A DNA stretch of 64,000 nucleotides from Megalobrama amblycephala (taxonomy: Eukaryota > Chordata > Actinopteri > Cypriniformes > Xenocyprididae). Where the stretch lies: assembly GCF_018812025.1 (NCBI RefSeq), contig NC_063049.1, forward strand, positions 36,966,447 through 37,030,446, written 5' to 3'. Below, piece after piece: positions 55,501 to 61,500 of the stretch. Under the pieces are notes generated by a model. That model was not told the origin of the DNA. It saw only the letters and a list, made by a program, of their open reading frames with translations, and did no database searches. The position numbers and the translations under genes were made by a program. Each line of letters starts with the position of its first letter. Position 1 is the first letter of the stretch.

Positions 55501-58500
55501 AGGTTCACTGTACAAGGGTGGTCCAATTCCATATTTATTCTGAGCCATAACACGGAACTCATACTCATGGCCCTCTGTTAGCCTTTGTACTGTGTACTGG
55601 CATTCCTTTGGATCACTAGAGACATGGACCCATGTTTTTCTGTTTTCCTCACGCTTTTCAACAACATAGTTTGTAATCTTGGAACCTCCATCATCTGTGG
55701 GTGGATTCCAGGAGAGACCAATCCTTTCAGCAAAAATTTCCCCAATCTTAATTGGTCCTACAGGTACACCAGGGCGTCCTAAGAACACAAGAACAGCATA
55801 TTATTAATTCTTACCTTTCAATTGGATAAATGATTTCAAATTAGGAGAAAATTAAATCATGTAATTCAAGGACTTACCCAAAATGCTAAGCTTGATGCTC
55901 TTGGTGGCTGTGCCCAAACTGTTGGTGGCTGTGAGAGTGTATATTGCGCTGTCATCTCTCTTTGACTGCTGAATCAACAGGGTGCATTTCTCATCAGATA
56001 CAAGTTTATTGACATGTTTGTCATACTGTACAGCAGCTTTGTCATCAGGCTTGTCCTGTGGAGCCTTGTGCCAGACAAGAGATGGGAATGGACAGCCTTG
56101 TATCCTGGCAAAAATGTTGACATCAAATCCTTCTGCACCTTCTAAAGCCTCTCTAAGATCAATACTTGGAGCACCTAAAACGATTTAAAAGAAAAATTAG
56201 CAAATAAACTCTCATAATATGAAGAAACGTGATCAAAAATGGCATGAACTTCTACTCACATGTCTGGTCCTTAATGACAACTGGTCCAGCAGTAACAGAG
56301 GGTCTGCTTGCACCAGCATCATTTACAGCTTTTACACGGAACTCATACTCGCCACCTTCTTTAAGGTCTTCAACGATGAAGGTAGTCTCTTCAACATCTC
56401 TCTTGTTGCATTGTTTCCAAGTCTCTTTCTGTGGACCACTGGTATCCCAGCTCAGCCTCTCAATGATGTAATGCTTTACTGGTGCTCCACCATCGTTCTT
56501 AGGAGGATCCCATGTCAGGGTTGCGGTGTTCTTCGTAACAAGGTTAATTTTCACCTTGGTTGGAGGATCAGGAGGATCTTGACATTAAAATAAAAAAGAA
56601 AAAATATATCAGAAATTAATTAGAAAACAATTTAAAGGCATGTGATGCTTTTCAAAATACTCGGCTAACCAACTTACAGATAGGATCCCTTGCCCTAACA
56701 GGTTCTGTGGTCTCTGTAAATGGTCCAAAGCCAAGGCGATTCTCAGCACGAACACGGAACAAGTAGTCCTGTCCCTCAAGGAGGTTAGGCACGACAAAGG
56801 CCATGCTGGCACAGGCAGCGTTGGCAATTGTCCAAGCCTTTCCATTGACAGCCTTCTTCTCAATAAAATAACTCTTGATTCTTTCACCACCATCATTATC
56901 TGGCAGCTTCCAAATGAGTCTCATTGTGGTTCTGGTGACATCAGTAACTTTAAGCTCTTTAGGTGCTCCAGGAACATCTGAAAAAGAAAAAGAAAAAAAA
57001 AAACATGATCAGTTTACTTCATAGTACAATGTTAATCTATATAGGATATATAAAACAATGCATGTTAGTGCACATTTAAGTAGAAAACTCACCAAGCACA
57101 TTTACTCTGACGTTGACATGCTTCTGTCCTGATTTGTTCTTTGCTGTAATTGTGTACCTGCCAGAATGGCTTCTCAAACTCACAGGAATTGTAATAACTG
57201 AGGTAGTGTCAGTAGATTCAACCTAATCCCCAATAAAAATCATTAATAAACATCTGTCTTAGATTCAGAAGAAAATAGTATATGTGTCCACTATTAGAGA
57301 AAAAGTGTTACCTGTGAATCTACTGGTAAGATATGAAGACGATCCTTCTTTTCTGTTTTTGCTTTGCCATCAAATTCCCATGTAACTTTGGGAACAGGAC
57401 GTCCTGTGATGGTAGCTGGAATCTTAAATGGAGATCCAGCACGGATACACAGCAGTTCAGGAGCACTGATATCCATGAAGATCTTCGGTGCAGCTGTGGA
57501 ATTAAGAGAATGCATAAGGTCATGCAAAAATAAATATTGTGACACTTGAGGAAGTAAATTTGTTTTTCAATACAAAAGACTTTACTTTGAATGTCCTCTA
57601 TGCGAACTTCAGTGGTTCTGGGGCTTGGCTCAGACTCGCCAATTTCATTGACTGCAATGATTCTGAATCTGTATTTCTTAAGTTCTGGAAGGCTTGGAAT
57701 TGTGAACACAGTAGAAGGATGCAGATTTTCAGCATCATTGATCCTGGCCCACTCAGAAGTTCCTTCATCCTGGATCTCAATGATGTAACCTTTGATGGGG
57801 CGACCACCGTCTTTAGCTGGTGGGGTCCATGCAAGGGTGACACTATGCTTGGTTTTGTCAGCAACCTCAGGAGCAGCTGGCATGCTAGGTGGAGCTGTAC
57901 ACACACACACACAGACAAAAACAAACAAACATGAAATATGTTAATAAACAATATGTATAAAAATCTATCACAAAATATAAATACATTTCAGTTATGATCT
58001 TACTCAATGGTTCATCAGCAACAGCAGACTCAGAAATGGCACTAGGTGGTCCAATACCAGAAGAATTGCAAGCCATTGCACGGAATTCATACTCTGTTCC
58101 CTCTATGAGACGGTTAACCTGGTATTCCCAGCCTTTCGTGCCACGTTTTGACACCAGGATCTTATTCACACGAGACCAATAGGAAGTGCCCTTTTCACGC
58201 TTCTCAAGCCAGTAGCCAGTAATCATAGAACCACCACTGTCCCTTGGTGGTTCCCATGTCAGTAACATATGGGTCTTAGAGTGCTCCGCGATAGTGACCT
58301 TCTCAGGTGGGCCAGGCAGAGCGAAAGGATCCCTAATCTGAACCTCTTCCGTTTCACAGGCCTCACTTATTCCATACTTATTCTCAGCTTTGACTCTAAA
58401 TTTATAGTTGCCACCAGTTTCCAGGTTCCATACCTGCACAAAAAAAAAAAAAAAAAACTTTAGTCCATAAAAGTCCTTAAACAAGAAGATGTCATTACTT

Positions 58501-61500
58501 AAGCAAATTTTCATATTCTATTTGTCTTATATAAACAATACTCTTTTTTGACACATTTTGAACGACTACCTACACAAATGCTATGAAATAATTGTTTTGC
58601 TTACCCCATATCGTTTCTCAATAATGGAGTTAGTAACTTGCACCCACTCAGCCTTTTCAGGATCTTCAACATTAAGGTCTTTCATCTCAACAATGTAGTT
58701 GGTAAGCTCACTGCCACCAATATCCAATGGGGGATCCCAGGTAAGGTTGCAAGAGTTAGCTTTGATATTTGAAACAGCAATATTTCTTGGTGGTGTTGGG
58801 CGATCTATGAAAAAAATCAAGAGATAGTCATAAATCATCAAGTATATGCAAAATAAACACACTTTGGACACTTAAGCCATGACTTACTGCATGCCACTGA
58901 ATCATATAACAAAGCATATATTTCAAGTAAAACATTTCACAAAACATTAGTTTGTGTGTTTTTTTTTTTTTGTTTTTTGTTTTTTGTTTTTTTAGGTATC
59001 AGGCACCTTGTGGTTGGCAAACATAAGTGGAAGATTTCCGTAGTTAATGTGATGAACTACGACTGTGGCTATTCAACTAGGACAACTGTGTGAACTTGAG
59101 GAGAACTGACTCCATACCTCCACTAAAATAACCTCAGCATGATGCCACTTGGTTTGATATTTTGTCAACCAAAACAGTTTCAACTGAAGCGTTCAAGTGT
59201 CCAATACTTTTTGTTGTAAAGTATAGGATAACTTACCCAATACTTCCACTGTGATGGAATGACTGAGTGTTCCCAAACGATTTGAGGCAGTAACAGTGTA
59301 TGTGCCCTTGTCCAGTCTTGTAACTCCAGGGATGGAGAGTTTTGTATGTGATGTCACTCTGTCAATCTCTTTGGTTTCTATCAGGAGTTTCTCAGTGGAC
59401 TTTTCAATAACAACATCATCCTTCAGCCATTCAATCTTTGGCATTGGCAGGCCTGTGACTTCAGCAGGCATCTCAATAGGTTCGTTTTTCCTTACTTGGA
59501 TCAAATCACCCTTGAAGTGCTTCAGCATATGCAGACTTGGAGCCACTATAATTTTCAAAAGAGATGAAACTTGTGTCATTAAAAAACAGATGAAATGTCT
59601 GTGCTGACAGAGACATCATAAAATCCTGTGAAGAACAGTGATGTTAAACTAGAACAGGACAAACCTTCATCATCCTGAATGACAACAGTCATGGTAATTG
59701 AAGGCTCACTTTCACCAAGTGCATTGACTGCCTTTGCACGGAACTCATACATATGCAACTCATCAAGATCTTCAATTGTCAAAATTTGAGCAGTGACCAG
59801 CTCTGGGTTGACACGCTGAAAGGCTGGTTGATCTTGTCGCTTTTTCTCAATGATGTAGCCAATGATTGGACTACCACCATCATTACGCGGTGGTCTCCAT
59901 TCAATAGTTACAGAGGACTTGGTCCTCTCGGTATAGTGGAACTTTTCAGGAGAGGTTGGTGGACCTGGCATTCAATAAACATATGACAATAAATACATAA
60001 GAATAGTCATAATAGTGAGAGTTGCTCTAGGAGTAAAAGCATTGTGTATTACAGGTTTACCTTGAGGATCCACAGCACGGATTGGTCCCAGATCAACTGG
60101 AGGTCCACATCCAAACTTGTTCTTAGCCACAACACGGAAAATGTATTCCTGTCCCTCAATAATACCTACAATCTCACATTTGGATGAAGGAGTCTCAATA
60201 GGTTGTCTCCATGTGTGCATCTTTGGTTCCCTCCTTTCAATGATAAACCCTGTCAGATCACTACCACCATCATCATCAGGATCTGACCAATTCAACATCA
60301 TTAGCTTTCTTGTAACCACAACAGGTTTCAGGTCAAGAACTGGTCCAGGAACATCTGCATAGAGATTTTAAACATTGCAAAATATATGTTATGCATGCTG
60401 TAATGAAAATAAGTCTACACTTTGAATCCATATTAGAATTTAAAAGTTCTTACCCATAACTTCAACCCTGGTCCATGCAGACTTAATGCCACTTGGATTT
60501 GCTGCTTGGATTTGGTATTTGCCATGATCACTTCTCTTTGTGGATTTAATTACAAGAGTGCTGTCTTGTCCAGCTTCTTCTACCTCCATACGATCTTTTT
60601 CTAATGCACCATCATCCTTTGTCCATTTCAAAGATGGAAAAGGTCTACCAGTCACATGTGCTGGAATTCTCAGCATCTCTCCAGCTCTAACAACAACGCC
60701 ATTTTTCACAGAGATATCAAGCTCGATGACAGGAACCACTGTTTTGACAAAAAAAAAAAAAAGCTATCCGTTTATCTGTTTATATTGGAAAAACACTCTA
60801 AATGCTTAGAAATTAAACAATAGCCTTTGATAATTAGCATTAGTTTTATGTTTATACCTGCAGGGTTTCTCACAATTACTGCATCTGTAAAACCAGGTTG
60901 TCCTTCACCAGCACAATTGACTGCCACAACACGGACAATGTATTTAGCGCCTTCCCTAACGCCATACACTGTAAATGTGCGGTTCTTCCATGGTCTCTCT
61001 GTGGCTCGTGACCAATCCTTGGTACCAGCAACAACTTTGTCAACATGATAACCAAAGATGTCTGCGCCACCATTGTCTGCAGGAGGATCCCATTCAATAT
61101 CAATTGAAAAGTCTGAGGTGTCAACAATTCTTGGAATTGGTGGACCCGGGGGCACTGAAAGAAATAATTGTTTTATAATAAATATTATATTTTAAATTGA
61201 TATTAATTTTATATTACATTTAATTCTGATATGTTAATGGTTTATATAATCAAGTTTAATGCTACAAACTTACTGATTGGTGCCTGAGCTGTTTTTGGTT
61301 CTGAAGGGGGACTGAACTTTCCAGGTCCAGCTATATTTTCTGCACAGACTCTGAAAATATATGTCAGACCCTCTAAAAGGCCCTCTACATTTATTTCCAA
61401 ATCAGGAACCATGGTCCGATTGACTCTCGCCCAGTGTGTGCTGTTAACTTCTCGTTTCTCTACCCAATATCCCTCAATGGGGCTGCCATTGTCATTGGGT

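Noticed and set aside
58863..59204. Inverted TTGGACACTT motifs as an intact transposon
   Set aside because: Similarity is only about 12 bp and no flanking duplication is evident.
59579..59971. ATG at 59971 as the first codon of a gene
   Set aside because: The ATG lies in the intron just before an ATGCCAG acceptor; the downstream codons are an ordinary titin FnIII in phase 1.
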